Of a stretch of 57,355 bases of DNA, positions 44,899 through 53,820 are shown piece after piece. How positions within the stretch are numbered: position 1 is the first letter of the stretch; the number at the start of each line of letters is the position of its first letter. Origin of the DNA: Pelagibacteraceae bacterium AG-430-I06. GTDB lineage: Bacteria > Pseudomonadota > Alphaproteobacteria > Pelagibacterales > Pelagibacteraceae. Both the position numbers and the translations under genes were made by a program. Under the pieces are notes generated by a model. That model had not been told where the DNA came from. It worked only from the letters and a program-made list of their open reading frames with translations, and did not search any database. The stretch covers positions 1-57,355 of the forward strand of contig QCOH01000007.1 in the NCBI GenBank assembly GCA_003209895.1, given 5' to 3'.

Positions 44899-47849
44899 AC
44901 TTTTAACCTTCGATTTTCTGGATCAATAAAATTTGGTTTAACTACCTCAACAGCTATAGTATTAAGATTACTTGTTGAAACAAAAAGTTGACTACCAATT
45001 TTTCTATTCCCTCCTTTAATTAAAGCCATAGCTATGGAATAGTTAAGTGTTGGGCTAAAATAACTTGAAGTAACTTGACCAAGCATTTGCACTGGTTTTT
45101 TTATTGGAGTTGAGATAGTTTCCTCTTCGATAACATGCTGACCTTCCTCTATTCCATAGCTTTTATCTATAGGAACAAGGCCTACCAACTGCTTTCTATC
45201 AGACTTTATAATATCACTCCTACTCAAAGATCTTTTACCTATAAAGTCATTTTTATTTTTTCCAATCATCCAATTTAAGTTTAGATCAATAGGCGTAACT
45301 GTACCGTCTGTATCTTGACCAACAATAATGTAACCTTTCTCTGCTCTTAGAAGGTGCATAGTTTCTGTTCCATAAGGAACCAATTCAATATCTCTGCTAA
45401 AATAAAATATTCTTTCCCAAAGTTTTAAAGCATGTTTAGGTGGTACGTAAATCTCATACCCTAATTCCCCAGTAAAGCTAGCTCTTAGAATCCTTATTTC
45501 GGTATCTAAGTAATCTATAAATTTAAAAGCCATGAAAGGAAAATTTTCATTGCTAAAATCTATATTCGGAAAAACTCTTTGAATGATTATTCTAGATTTA
45601 GGACCACTAAGATTAAAAGTTGCATATTGCTCAGTGATAGAATTCATATAAACATTCATATTTGGCCATTCTGTTTGAGCATATTCCTCCATATGAGATA
45701 ATACATTTGAAGCACCACCTGTTGTTGTAGTTGCTATAAAGTGTTGATCATTAATTTTACAAACTATCCCATCATCTTTAACCATACCATCCTCTCCCAG
45801 CATTAACCCGTATCTTCCTGACATAGATTTCATTCTAGTAAAATCATTTGTGTACATTAGGTTAATAAACTTAAGAGCATCTTTTCCTTTGATCTCTATT
45901 TTTCCAAGAGTGCTTCCGTCAAGAATACCAGCAGACTCTCTTACCTGTTTAGACTCCCTTTGCACTGCTTCGTGCATACTTTCATTTTCATATTTTTTAA
46001 AATACCAGGGCCTTTTCCACTGTCCTACATTTTCAAAAACAGCATTTTGTTTTTCATGCCAAGGATGAATAGGTGTTTTTCTAATTGGATCATAAAATTC
46101 GTAAACACCTCTCCCAGCTATTGCGGAAAAACTCACAGGGCTATAAGGAGGTCTGTAGGTTGTCGTTCCAACTTCAGAAACACTTTTTTTTAACAATTTT
46201 GAAGCGATCCCAAGAGCATTAATACTGCTTATTTTTCCTTGATCAGTGCCCATGCTATTGGTTGTAAACCTTTTGAGGTGTTCTATTCGATCAAAACCTT
46301 CACGAATAGCCTGTCTTAAATCTTTTGTTGTAACATCATTTTGTAGATCTATAAAAGATTTTGACCACAAAGATTTTTTTAAATTTTTTGTTTCCCAAAT
46401 TTCTTTAATAGAAAATTCTTTAGGTCCCAGAACTTCTATATTTGTTTTTATTTCATTACATCCATCTATAAAGCTTAGTTTTCTATTTATCTCTTCAACC
46501 AATTTTTTAAAATAAAAATTACCACTCACTGAACCTAAAGTAATCGTATTTTGAAAAGATTTTTCTGGCTTAAAAGTTAAAAATTTTTCGTCCCATTTAA
46601 CCAATCCTTTTGATTGTGTAAATAGGTGTATATCTGGATTTAATCCACCAGATATACAAAGCATTGATGTTTTTATTTTTAATAATTTATCTTTTTTTGA
46701 TCTTATAAATATTTTTTCAATTTGATTTTTTCCTTCGCAACCCTCTATTTCAGATTTTGGATAAAACGGAATATTAAAATTATTTATTAATTCTAATGTT
46801 TCTTTTTCAATTTTTTTAGGATCTCTTATATCAACATATGCTTTAGGTTTATATTTCATATCAACCAATGTTTTAAGAAGACTAAAGGTTGATGAATTGT
46901 TAGTAAAAATCACTGGGCTAGTATCAGCAACTACACCATATCTATGAATATATTTTTCAAATGATGCAGCAAGCATTACACCGGGTAGGTCATTATTTCT
47001 GAATGATAAAAATCGCTCTATATGTCCATTTGCTAGCACCGTATGTTTTGTTCTAATCTTATGCATAACAAGTTCAGGCTTACTATTATCAGGCGGAGTA
47101 CCAATTGATTTGTCCTCTATTGCTATAAGGTGATCTTTATAATTATAAGTTGTGACTGTAGTATTTTTTAAAATTTTTATATTGCTTGCACTTTTTAATA
47201 ACCACTCTGTTTTTTCTATCCAGTTGTTACTTTTTTGGTCATCTATAAATTTAATTTTATTAGAATTTCTTAATATACCTCCAAGATTATTATCTCTTTC
47301 TATTAACAAAACGTCCTGATCTGTTCCAGCTAATTTTTTTGCAGCCAGAAGACCAGCAAGACCACCACCTACAATTAATACGTCGACGTTATGATGAAGA
47401 TGAATACTTTTGGATTTGAATTCTCTAGGAGGTTTACCTAATCCCGCTGTTCTTCTTATTAAAGGTTCATAAATATTTTTCCAAAAACCCTTAGGACCCA
47501 TAAAGGTTTTATAATAAAAACCAGCAGAAAATATTGGTGATAAAATATTGTTTATTGATCCAAAATCTGTTTTAAGCGATGGCCATCGGTTTTGGCTTTT
47601 AACAATCATCCCATCATAGATTTTTTTTACTGTTGCTCTGACATTTGGTTCGTTGTGTTCATTAAGAATTTGGACAAGAGCATTTGGTTCCTCTATTCCG
47701 CAAGTATATATGCCTCTAGGCCTATGATATTTAAAACTTCTACCAACAATCTTCACTTCATTTCTTAGTAGTGCAGAAGCAATAGTATCTCCTTCATTCC
47801 CACCATATGTTTTTCCGTCAAATTTAAAATAAATTTTATTTTCACTCAT
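44895..47849 (-). CDS. soxA: Sarcosine oxidase, alpha subunit
   Basis: A 984-residue subunit. The N-terminal 2Fe-2S-ferredoxin-like fold (FKFDGKTYGGNEGDTIASAL, then RPRGIYTCGIEEPNALVQ) precedes an NAD-binding Rossmann module (VDVLIVGGGLAGLLAAKKLA). The C-terminal GCV_T folate module spans about residues 590-984 (SAGILDGSTLGKIEIKGKDA, FTGELGYEIYVPPKHALKLW). The complex oxidises sarcosine to glycine, hydrogen peroxide and methylene-tetrahydrofolate. It is preceded after six bases by an unusual 69-residue ORF instead of soxD itself. Confidence 0.95.
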   Translation of the reverse strand: MSENKIYFKFDGKTYGGNEGDTIASALLRNEVKIVGRSFKYHRPRGIYTCGIEEPNALVQILNEHNEPNVRATVKKIYDGMIVKSQNRWPSLKTDFGSINNILSPIFSAGFYYKTFMGPKGFWKNIYEPLIRRTAGLGKPPREFKSKSIHLHHNVDVLIVGGGLAGLLAAKKLAGTDQDVLLIERDNNLGGILRNSNKIKFIDDQKSNNWIEKTEWLLKSASNIKILKNTTVTTYNYKDHLIAIEDKSIGTPPDNSKPELVMHKIRTKHTVLANGHIERFLSFRNNDLPGVMLAASFEKYIHRYGVVADTSPVIFTNNSSTFSLLKTLVDMKYKPKAYVDIRDPKKIEKETLELINNFNIPFYPKSEIEGCEGKNQIEKIFIRSKKDKLLKIKTSMLCISGGLNPDIHLFTQSKGLVKWDEKFLTFKPEKSFQNTITLGSVSGNFYFKKLVEEINRKLSFIDGCNEIKTNIEVLGPKEFSIKEIWETKNLKKSLWSKSFIDLQNDVTTKDLRQAIREGFDRIEHLKRFTTNSMGTDQGKISSINALGIASKLLKKSVSEVGTTTYRPPYSPVSFSAIAGRGVYEFYDPIRKTPIHPWHEKQNAVFENVGQWKRPWYFKKYENESMHEAVQRESKQVRESAGILDGSTLGKIEIKGKDALKFINLMYTNDFTRMKSMSGRYGLMLGEDGMVKDDGIVCKINDQHFIATTTTGGASNVLSHMEEYAQTEWPNMNVYMNSITEQYATFNLSGPKSRIIIQRVFPNIDFSNENFPFMAFKFIDYLDTEIRILRASFTGELGYEIYVPPKHALKLWERIFYFSRDIELVPYGTETMHLLRAEKGYIIVGQDTDGTVTPIDLNLNWMIGKNKNDFIGKRSLSRSDIIKSDRKQLVGLVPIDKSYGIEEGQHVIEEETISTPIKKPVQMLGQVTSSYFSPTLNYSIAMALIKGGNRKIGSQLFVSTSNLNTIAVEVVKPNFIDPENRRLKV

Positions 47850-47854
47850 ATTTT

Positions 47855-48064
47855 TTAATTTAGTATTTTCTTTTTTTCCTTTTCATATTCGTATCCAGTT
47901 ATTACGCCATTTTTATATTGGTCCATGAGCTTTTTTAATTCATCAGAAACCTCATCACTTATGACTTTATTAGTCTCTATTTTATTAGATTTTTCTGCGT
48001 TTATATTTCCATAGAATAAAGAGAAAAAAAATGTGATTAAAAAAATAATTTTAATTTTTTTCAT
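47855..48064 (-). CDS. Small exported SHOCT-like protein inside the sox operon
   Basis: A 69-residue protein. A signal peptide (IIFLITFFFSLFYGNINA) is followed by a short polar linker and a helical C-terminal module, LKKLMDQYKNGVITGYEYEK. That module has the SHOCT-type pattern L..L...G.IT..E(Y/F)E. It overlaps the end of soxD by four bases (ATGA) and ends six bases before soxA, so it is translated within the operon. It is not one of the known sarcosine oxidase subunits. Its C-terminal module resembles the tail of the MORN protein at 2936. Its function is unknown. Confidence 0.7.
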   Translation of the reverse strand: MKKIKIIFLITFFFSLFYGNINAEKSNKIETNKVISDEVSDELKKLMDQYKNGVITGYEYEKEKKKILN

Positions 48065-48414
48065 GGTTTTTTCACAGTAAAATTTCCAGACCCTACGTCT
48101 GGTTCACCAGATGGAGATTTAAGTGAATTTTTAAATCCTTTAAGTGATGGAGGAGTTTCCCCCATTTTATAAACTTTTAGTATTTCATCTGTAGATGTGT
48201 TCCTTATTGCGTTAAACCATTTCTTACATCCATGTGAATGAACCCATCTTTCATAATATATCCCTTTAGGGTTTGAACGTATAAAAACATACTCCGACCA
48301 CTCTCTGTCACTTATACTCCCGGGATTTTTTGGTCGAGAAACATGGGCCTCACCACCATTTGTAAATTCTGATTGATCTCTCTTTCCACAATAAGGACAA
48401 TTTATTAAAAACAT
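48061..48414 (-). CDS. soxD: Sarcosine oxidase, delta subunit
   Basis: A 117-residue zinc-binding subunit starting FLINCPYCGKRDQSEFTNGG, with the CxxC metal site. GEAHVSRP, REWSEYVFIRSNPKGIYYER and WVHSHGCKKWFNAIRNT complete the family pattern, including the His and the third Cys. Full length for the family is about 90-110 residues; the C-terminal tail here is slightly extended. It starts one base after the soxB stop. Confidence 0.94.
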   Translation of the reverse strand: MFLINCPYCGKRDQSEFTNGGEAHVSRPKNPGSISDREWSEYVFIRSNPKGIYYERWVHSHGCKKWFNAIRNTSTDEILKVYKMGETPPSLKGFKNSLKSPSGEPDVGSGNFTVKKP

Positions 48415-48415
48415 T

Positions 48416-49666
48416 TCAGTGAGCTACAGCAGCTGCTCCGTGTTCGTCTACCAATCTACCGCTTACAAATCTTTCTAGTGTAAAAGGGGCATTTATAGAA
48501 TGAGGTTTATCTTTAGCTATGGTATGCGCAAAAACATTTGCACTTCCAGGCGTTGCTTTAAATCCTCCAGTACCCCAACCACAATTAAAATATAAGCCTT
48601 CGATATCACATTTACTAATTATAGGACTAGCGTCTGGACAAATATCAACAATGCCTCCCCACTGTCGCAGCATTTTCATTTTTCCAAATATTGGATAAAG
48701 TTCAATGATAGCTCTAATGGTATCTTCAACAATATTATAACCACCTCTTTGAGTATAAGAATTGTAACCATCTGTTCCTGCTCCAATTACTAGCTCACCC
48801 TTATCGGATTGGCTCACATAAGCGTGAACAGCATTTGACATTACAACAGTATTTATAATTGGTTTAATTGGTTCTGAAACTAATGCTTGAAGAGGTTTGC
48901 TTTGAAGAGGTAACTTTATCCCGGCTGTTTCTGCTAGAACACCTGTATGTCCTGATGCGACAACACCAATTCTTTTTGCTCTAATAATTCCTTTTGTAGT
49001 TTCAACACCATGAACTTTACCATTTTTAGTTACAATTTTTTTAACTTCACAATTTTGTATTATATCCACACCTAATTCATCAGCTCTCATTGCGTATCCC
49101 CATGCAACAGCATCATGACGTGCTGTACCAGCTCTTGGCTGATAAGAAGCTCCAAGAACAGGATACCTACAATTTTCTGTATTCATTATTGGAACAAGTT
49201 TTTTTATTTCTGTAGGGCTTACCCAATCAGAATCTATTCCATTAAGTTTGTTTGCACTTACCCTTCTTCTAATCTCCTTAACATCATGTTCGTTGTGAGC
49301 TAAGTTTAGAACTCCACGCTGGCTAAACATAACATTATAATTTAAATCCTGACTCAAATTTTCCCAAAGTTTTAATGAGTGATCGTAGAGATGTGCACTT
49401 TCATCCCAAAGGTAATTAGATCTTATAATTGTGGTATTACGACCTGTATTACCTCCGCCTAACCAACCTTTCTCAATCACAGCAATATTTTTTAAACCAT
49501 GTTCTTTTGCAAGATAATATGCGGTTCCAAGACCATGTCCTCCTCCTCCAACAATAATGACATCGTAAAATTTTCTAGGCTCGGGATTACGCCACATCTT
49601 TTTCCAGTTCTCATTATCTGAAAGAGAGTTTTTAATTATATTGAAGATAGAATATTTTTTTTTCAC
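48416..49666 (-). CDS. soxB: Sarcosine oxidase, beta subunit
   Basis: A 416-residue catalytic flavoprotein. [20 protein letters not shown] is the FAD site, then [20 protein letters not shown], and [20 protein letters not shown] carries the His expected for covalent FMN attachment. The C-terminal [20 protein letters not shown] is diagnostic. It is the first gene of the minus-strand operon soxB-soxD-small ORF-soxA-soxG-DUF2237. With dimethylglycine dehydrogenase at 31706 it completes dimethylglycine to glycine. Confidence 0.96.
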   Translation of the reverse strand: MKKKYSIFNIIKNSLSDNENWKKMWRNPEPRKFYDVIIVGGGGHGLGTAYYLAKEHGLKNIAVIEKGWLGGGNTGRNTTIIRSNYLWDESAHLYDHSLKLWENLSQDLNYNVMFSQRGVLNLAHNEHDVKEIRRRVSANKLNGIDSDWVSPTEIKKLVPIMNTENCRYPVLGASYQPRAGTARHDAVAWGYAMRADELGVDIIQNCEVKKIVTKNGKVHGVETTKGIIRAKRIGVVASGHTGVLAETAGIKLPLQSKPLQALVSEPIKPIINTVVMSNAVHAYVSQSDKGELVIGAGTDGYNSYTQRGGYNIVEDTIRAIIELYPIFGKMKMLRQWGGIVDICPDASPIISKCDIEGLYFNCGWGTGGFKATPGSANVFAHTIAKDKPHSINAPFTLERFVSGRLVDEHGAAAVAH

Positions 49667-49707
49667 AATGAAAAATTAACAAAAAAAATTGATTTCATCT
49701 AGTATTT

Positions 49708-50172
49708 TTAAATTGAAGACCCTAGAGAAATTGGAGCTGAAACCATTGTGGTTAACCAACAATTTTGAAGTGGACCGCTTTTTAAATATTTTTCTACTTG
49801 CCACTTGAACATGTGATACTTTTTTTCACTATCCATGACGATTACTTCAAACATAACCACATTTTCGTCGGAGAAGATCTCATTAATTTTGTGATCTTTA
49901 TGGTTAAGAAGCATTTTGTAAGAATCACCTTTGAGCATTTCTTTGAATCTTTCTAATGGTCCGGTGAAAATTTTATTATTGGGATGGGCAAACTCCCACG
50001 TCTGTTCAATACCTTGGTCTTTATAACCAGAGTCATTTTTTTTTAGTCCGTCTAGTTGAATTTTAACAACTTTCATTGGAATGATATTTTCATTTGGTTT
50101 TAAAATTTCTGCAAAAGCTGGGCCCAAAATAAGGAAAAAAATACAAATGAGGGAATTTAAAATTCTAAACAT
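49708..50172 (-). CDS. Exported DUF4864-like protein
   Basis: A 154-residue protein with a signal peptide (LICIFFLILGPAFA). The mature part has PMKVVKIQLDGLKKNDSGYK, GIEQTWEFAHPNNKIFTGPL and FKEMLKGDSYKMLL, a pattern of the DUF4864 fold (related to NTF2-like proteins). The end KYLKSGPLQNCWLTTMVSAP fits a beta-sheet edge. No catalytic residues are evident; it is a periplasmic protein of unknown function. It lies downstream of metY beyond a strong hairpin. Confidence 0.7.
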   Translation of the reverse strand: MFRILNSLICIFFLILGPAFAEILKPNENIIPMKVVKIQLDGLKKNDSGYKDQGIEQTWEFAHPNNKIFTGPLERFKEMLKGDSYKMLLNHKDHKINEIFSDENVVMFEVIVMDSEKKYHMFKWQVEKYLKSGPLQNCWLTTMVSAPISLGSSI

Positions 50173-50197
50173 TTTACCTTTTTAAAACATTAAGTTA

Positions 50198-50224
50198 ATA
50201 CGTCAAGTCTACTACTTGACGTAT
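50198..50224. terminator. Hairpin between metY and the DUF4864-like gene
   Basis: The arms atacgtcaagt (50198-50208) and acttgacgtat (50214-50224) are perfect 11-bp complements around the loop ctact. It begins 16 bases past the metY stop. On the minus strand the following bases are only moderately T-rich, so it may act as a weak terminator or as a 3' end stabiliser. A two-way role is possible because the stem is symmetric, but no plus-strand gene ends here. Confidence 0.6.
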
Positions 50225-50239
50225 CAACAAAAATTTATC

Positions 50240-51532
50240 TTATGCAGCTAAAGCTTGTTTAATATCAGAAATGATATCGTCTGGGTGCTCTATACCAATA
50301 GAAAGCCTTACATAACCTGGTGTTACTCCAGCCTCAGCCAATTGCTTTTCATTTAGCTGACTGTGAGTCGTTGAAGCTGGATGAATAGCTAAACTTCTAG
50401 CATCACCAATGTTTGCAACATGGTAAAGAAGTTTTAGGTTATCAATAAATCTAGCTCCTAACTCTTTACTTCCTAAATCCATTCCAACCAAAGATCCATA
50501 GCCGCCTTTCATATATCTCTTAGCTCGATCTCTTATTTCGCCCTGGTGGTTTGTTGGATAGATAACATTCTTAACTTTTTTCTGTGTTTCTAAAAACTTC
50601 ACAACTTTCTCAGCATTTGCACAGTGTTGTTTCATTCTTAATGCAACAGTTTCTAATCCTTGAATGATTTGGAATGCGTTGAAAGGTGATAGTGGAGCAC
50701 CAAGGTCTCTTAAAAGAACAACTCTAGCTCTTACAGCAAAAGCAACATTTGCCCCTGTCATTTTAGGAACATCTCTTCCCCAGATTGCACCATTGTAACT
50801 TGGATCAGGCGTGTTAAACAAAGGCTGTCTCTTTGCATTTCTCACCCAATCAAAATTTCCGCCATCAACAATTATTCCTCCGATTGACGTTCCGTGCCCC
50901 CCAATATATTTTGTTAAAGAGTGCATAACTATAGCAGCACCATGTTCTAATGGTCTACAAATTACTGGAGCTGCAGTATTGTCAATGATTAAAGGTATTC
51001 CATGTTTCTTACCAATGTCAGCAACCTCTTTAATTGGAAAAACTCTAAGATACGGATTAGGACAAGACTCTCCGTAATAAGCTCTTGTCTTCTCATCAGT
51101 TAATTTTTCAAAGTTCTTAGGGTCTTTTGGATCAGCAAATCTAACTTCAATACCTTGCATGCTTAAAGTATTTTTAAATAAGTTTACCGTTCCACCATAT
51201 AGATCAGTCGAAGAGACAATGTTGTCCCCGGCTTGACAAACATTTTGTACACAAAATGCAGATGCAGCCTGACCCGATCCAACAGCAACAGCTGCTAAAC
51301 CACCTTCTAATGCAGCAACCCTTTTTTCAAGAATATCGCAAGTAGGATTATTTATTCTTGTATAAATATTTCCAAACTCTTTTAGTCCAAATAAATTTGC
51401 AGCTGTTTTTGCATCTTTAAATTGGTAAGAGGTAGTTTGATAAATTGGAACCGCTACAGCTGTTGTAGCCGGATCACTTCTATACTCTCCTCCATGCAAA
51501 CCTATTGTTTCAGGATTTTTAATTTTACTCAT
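50240..51532 (-). CDS. metY: O-acetylhomoserine sulfhydrylase
   Basis: A 430-residue PLP-dependent Cys/Met metabolism enzyme that makes homocysteine from O-acetylhomoserine and sulfide (or methionine from methanethiol). Diagnostic segments are PIYQTTSYQFKDAKTAANLF, VGSGQAASAFCVQNVCQAGD and the PLP-lysine motif VMHSLTKYIGGHGTSIGGII. RLSIGIEHPDDIISDIKQAL closes the family end. The ATG has a good GGAG ribosome-binding site at 51540-51543, which forms the end of the SAM-V riboswitch. Expression is thus repressed by S-adenosylmethionine at two levels (see 51541 and 51660). Confidence 0.95.
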   Translation of the reverse strand: MSKIKNPETIGLHGGEYRSDPATTAVAVPIYQTTSYQFKDAKTAANLFGLKEFGNIYTRINNPTCDILEKRVAALEGGLAAVAVGSGQAASAFCVQNVCQAGDNIVSSTDLYGGTVNLFKNTLSMQGIEVRFADPKDPKNFEKLTDEKTRAYYGESCPNPYLRVFPIKEVADIGKKHGIPLIIDNTAAPVICRPLEHGAAIVMHSLTKYIGGHGTSIGGIIVDGGNFDWVRNAKRQPLFNTPDPSYNGAIWGRDVPKMTGANVAFAVRARVVLLRDLGAPLSPFNAFQIIQGLETVALRMKQHCANAEKVVKFLETQKKVKNVIYPTNHQGEIRDRAKRYMKGGYGSLVGMDLGSKELGARFIDNLKLLYHVANIGDARSLAIHPASTTHSQLNEKQLAEAGVTPGYVRLSIGIEHPDDIISDIKQALAA

Positions 51533-51539
51533 TTTTCTT

Positions 51540-51598
51540 CTCCTTTTTTAGTACTTCGACAAAATGTCAGGCGTACAATACAGTTCAAATGCCTGGTT
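51540..51598 (-). promoter_or_regulatory. SAM-V riboswitch controlling metY translation
   Basis: On the minus strand ACCAGGCATTTGAACTGTAT leads into TGTACGCCTGACATTTTGTC and then GAAGTACTAAAAAAGGAG. CAGGC pairs with GCCTG, a small hairpin GACATTTTGTC sits next to it, and the GTAC before GCCTG pairs with the GTAC after GTCGAA to make the pseudoknot. The Shine-Dalgarno GGAG follows immediately, so ligand binding would hide it. This is the SAM-V class, described in marine bacteria including Pelagibacter and associated with metY and related sulfur genes. Confidence 0.9.
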
Positions 51599-51616
51599 TT
51601 AGTTTGAAACTATTTC

Positions 51617-51646
51617 AAAAAAAAACCACCGGCTAAAGCGGTGGTC
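51617..51646 (-). terminator. Intrinsic terminator downstream of the SAM-II aptamer
   Basis: On the minus strand ACCACC, loop GCTTTAGCC-type bases and GGTGGT form the stem, followed by a run of nine T. The upstream half CGCTTTAGC can alternatively pair with the 3' end of the SAM-II aptamer (GCTAAAGCG). This gives an antiterminator when SAM is absent and a terminator when SAM holds the aptamer folded. Confidence 0.85.
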
Positions 51647-51659
51647 TCGAAAGATTTAA

Positions 51660-51712
51660 CGCTTTAGCGGATTTTATAAAGCGCTCGCAATTTGTATTAA
51701 ATCAGCGCTACA
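51660..51712 (-). promoter_or_regulatory. SAM-II riboswitch controlling metY transcription
   Basis: On the minus strand the element reads TAGCGCTGATTTAA, an AT-rich loop, TTGCGAGCGCTTTATAAAAT and CCGCTAAAGCG. The two AGCGCT segments form P1; GCTGATTTAA and the terminal GCTAAAG match the conserved pseudoknot parts of SAM-II (class seen upstream of metX/metY in alphaproteobacteria and marine metagenomes). It is followed by an intrinsic terminator and then SAM-V, a tandem two-aptamer leader about 180 bases long. Confidence 0.9.
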
Positions 51713-51798
51713 ATCAAAATTATATTAGATTCAACGTCATAAAGTCAATACCAATTTGCTTCATTTTTTAAGGGGCAAAAATGATGTAAAGTATATTT

Positions 51799-52173
51799 AT
51801 GAGTAACAAATGGAATAGTGATTTAACTCCTGAGCAAAATTATATTTTAAAAGAGGAGGGTACAGAGCCTCCCGGGTCTAGCCAGTTAAATGAGGAAAAA
51901 AGAGAAGGTGATTATCATTGTGCAGGGTGTGGAGTAAAACTTTTTAGCTCAAACATGAAGTATGAAAGCGGTTCTGGTTGGCCATCTTTTTTCTCCTCTT
52001 TACCAGATGTATTTGAAACTAAAACGGATACTCACATTGGTTATGAAAGAACAGAATATCATTGCAAAAAATGTGGTGGACATCATGGACACATATTTGA
52101 TGACGGTCCTAAACCTACCGGTAAAAGGTTCTGCAATAATGGCCTTTGTTTAGTATTCAAGCCTAAAAAATAA
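51799..52173 (+). CDS. msrB: Methionine-R-sulfoxide reductase
   Basis: A 124-residue MsrB that repairs oxidised methionine. The zinc CxxC pairs are in YHCAGCGVKLFSSNMKYESG and EYHCKKCGGHHGHIFDDGPK. SGWPSFF is the substrate-binding stretch, and the active-site Cys lies in GKRFCNNGLCLVF (usually RYCINSxxL; here Asn-Gly replaces Asn-Ser). It is divergent from metY across the riboswitch region and overlaps the next minus-strand gene by 11 bases. Confidence 0.95.
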   Translation: MSNKWNSDLTPEQNYILKEEGTEPPGSSQLNEEKREGDYHCAGCGVKLFSSNMKYESGSGWPSFFSSLPDVFETKTDTHIGYERTEYHCKKCGGHHGHIFDDGPKPTGKRFCNNGLCLVFKPKK

Positions 52174-52504
52174 TAAAATAAAGGATAAAAAAAATAAGAG
52201 AATATTCCAAAATAGTCTTTAATTTTTTTAATTTCTCAGCACCAAACTTATTTTCTAAGTATCTTTTTGAAAAATAAAACATTAGATGAACTATAATTAC
52301 TGATATACCAATCCCAATTAAAGTTGCTTTCAAACTAAAATTTTTGTATCCGAAATAGCAAGCTAATACGAAGGTTATCCAAGAGACTTTAGAAATAAAG
52401 ACTTTAAATAAAAGCGCTGTTTTTTTACTAAAAATAGACTGTGTTCTTATAAAAGAGTAGGACCAAATAAGACCTAGCAGAAAGCTAAAATACTTTATAA
52501 TCAT
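52163..52504 (-). CDS. Small integral membrane protein, unknown
   Basis: A 113-residue protein with three or four hydrophobic segments (IIKYFSFLLGLIWSYSFI, VSWITFVLACYFGYKNF, ATLIGIGISVIIVHLMFYF and LEYSLIFFILYFIIF). It has no family that I recognise. It overlaps msrB at the 3' end and is divergent from ccdA with 23 bases between. Clear hydropathy and a full-length frame support it as a real gene. Confidence 0.6.
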   Translation of the reverse strand: MIIKYFSFLLGLIWSYSFIRTQSIFSKKTALLFKVFISKVSWITFVLACYFGYKNFSLKATLIGIGISVIIVHLMFYFSKRYLENKFGAEKLKKLKTILEYSLIFFILYFIIF

Positions 52505-52527
52505 ATTATTAATAGTATCATTAAATT

Positions 52528-53241
52528 ATGTTTATTAAATCATACATAGCATTCGGGGCAGGATTTATAAGTTTTTTATCACCCTGTGTATTACCTTTAA
52601 TACCTGGATACATTTCATATATATCCGGTCAAAACCTTGAGTCAATAATTCAGAAAAAACAAAAAATTTTAATAAAAACTATTATTTTCTCGTTAGGATT
52701 TTCTTTAGTCTTTATTTCTTTTGGTGCTACAGCTTCTTATCTAGGAAGTTTTCTTATTAATTATTCAGATATACTTAGAATAATTGCTGGAATTATAATA
52801 ATAATGTTCTCATTACAAATATTAGGTATTTTAAAATTAAATGTATTAAATAAAGAGAAAAGATTTTACACAAAAAATTATTCCAACAATTTATTTTTTC
52901 CATTTTTAGTTGGCACAGCCTTTGCATTTGGCTGGACGCCTTGTATTGGACCTGTTCTAGGTTCAATTTTAACAATTGCTGCTGTTGAAACAAGTATCAC
53001 ACAAGGAATTATACTTTTAAGTTTTTATTCTTTAGGTCTTGCAATACCATTTGTATTATCTGGTTATGGAATAACAAAATTTTTAAGTATTTCAAAAAAT
53101 TTAAAATCAAAAATAAGAATGATTTCATTGGTAGGTGGATCCATACTTTTAATTACAGGAATACTTATTCTTGCCAATGTTTTACAAATAGTTGGTTTTT
53201 ATCTACTTGAAATATTTCCGTTTTTAGAAAATTTTGGGTAA
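52528..53241 (+). CDS. ccdA: Cytochrome c biogenesis protein CcdA / DsbD transmembrane domain
   Basis: A 237-residue protein with six membrane helices. The redox Cys residues are in FISFLSPCVLPLIPGYISYI and FGWTPCIGPVLGSILTIAAV, the standard CcdA pair. It carries reducing equivalents from cytoplasmic thioredoxin to the periplasm for cytochrome c maturation or thiol repair. It converges on grxC with three bases between stops, another thiol-redox gene. Confidence 0.94.
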   Translation: MFIKSYIAFGAGFISFLSPCVLPLIPGYISYISGQNLESIIQKKQKILIKTIIFSLGFSLVFISFGATASYLGSFLINYSDILRIIAGIIIIMFSLQILGILKLNVLNKEKRFYTKNYSNNLFFPFLVGTAFAFGWTPCIGPVLGSILTIAAVETSITQGIILLSFYSLGLAIPFVLSGYGITKFLSISKNLKSKIRMISLVGGSILLITGILILANVLQIVGFYLLEIFPFLENFG

Positions 53242-53244
53242 TTA

Positions 53245-53499
53245 TTACGCTAACAGTTTATCTAACTCACCAGTTTTATTTGCTGCCTGTAGTTCTGCAT
53301 TACCACCAACATGGTGATCACCAATGAATATTTGTGGAACCGATGTTCTTCCACCACTTTTTTTTAACATTTCTTCTCTTTTGTCATCATCTTTCCAGAC
53401 ATCAATTTCTTCAAATGGTACATTTTTTGATTTAAGTAAAGCTTTTGCATAAACGCAATATGGGCAAGGATCACCAGTATACATGATTACTTTTTTCAT
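53245..53499 (-). CDS. grxC: Glutaredoxin 3
   Basis: An 84-residue glutaredoxin with the CPYC active site in MYTGDPCPYCVYAKALLKSK. The cis-Pro and glutathione-binding segment is SVPQIFIGDHHVGGNAELQA. The length and the VGGNAEL motif match GrxC, which reduces disulfides and glutathione mixed disulfides in the cytoplasm. It is separated by two bases from the DUF2805 gene, with which it is probably co-transcribed. Confidence 0.95.
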   Translation of the reverse strand: MKKVIMYTGDPCPYCVYAKALLKSKNVPFEEIDVWKDDDKREEMLKKSGGRTSVPQIFIGDHHVGGNAELQAANKTGELDKLLA

Positions 53500-53501
53500 A
53501 A

Positions 53502-53798
53502 TTAATATATATCACTTATCTTAATTTTTTCTCTCATTTTTTTTCTAGAAAGTTTAAATTTTTTTCTATGTTTAATACTTGTATTATGTACTCTTTTTCT
53601 CCAAAGTCTGAAGGAACTTGGCTTTAGATTTCTTCTCATTATCTTAATTACCTGGGACTCATTCTTTCCAGCTTTCTTTTCTATTTCCTCAAAAGTAATT
53701 CTATCTGCCCACGCTGCCCAAATTATCCAATCATCATTATATTTTTTTGGCTCTGGATTCTTTACTCTTGTTTCTGGAATTAAACTTCTTTTTTTCAT
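53502..53798 (-). CDS. DUF2805 / TIGR03643 family protein
   Basis: A 98-residue basic protein. DDWIIWAAWADRITFEEIEK and ESQVIKIMRRNLKPSSFRLW followed by RKRVHNTSIKHRKKF are the conserved blocks of this small family. The fold looks like a helix-turn-helix with a strongly basic tail, which would suit nucleic-acid binding, but the function is not known. The gene lies just upstream of grxC on the minus strand. Confidence 0.82.
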   Translation of the reverse strand: MKKRSLIPETRVKNPEPKKYNDDWIIWAAWADRITFEEIEKKAGKNESQVIKIMRRNLKPSSFRLWRKRVHNTSIKHRKKFKLSRKKMREKIKISDIY

Positions 53799-53820
53799 TA
53801 AAAAATATATAATTAAAAAA

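Noticed and set aside
45850-46515. Several plus-strand ORFs of 70-90 residues within soxA
   Set aside because: They are antisense shadows of soxA with no ribosome-binding sites, and the soxA frame is fully conserved through this part.
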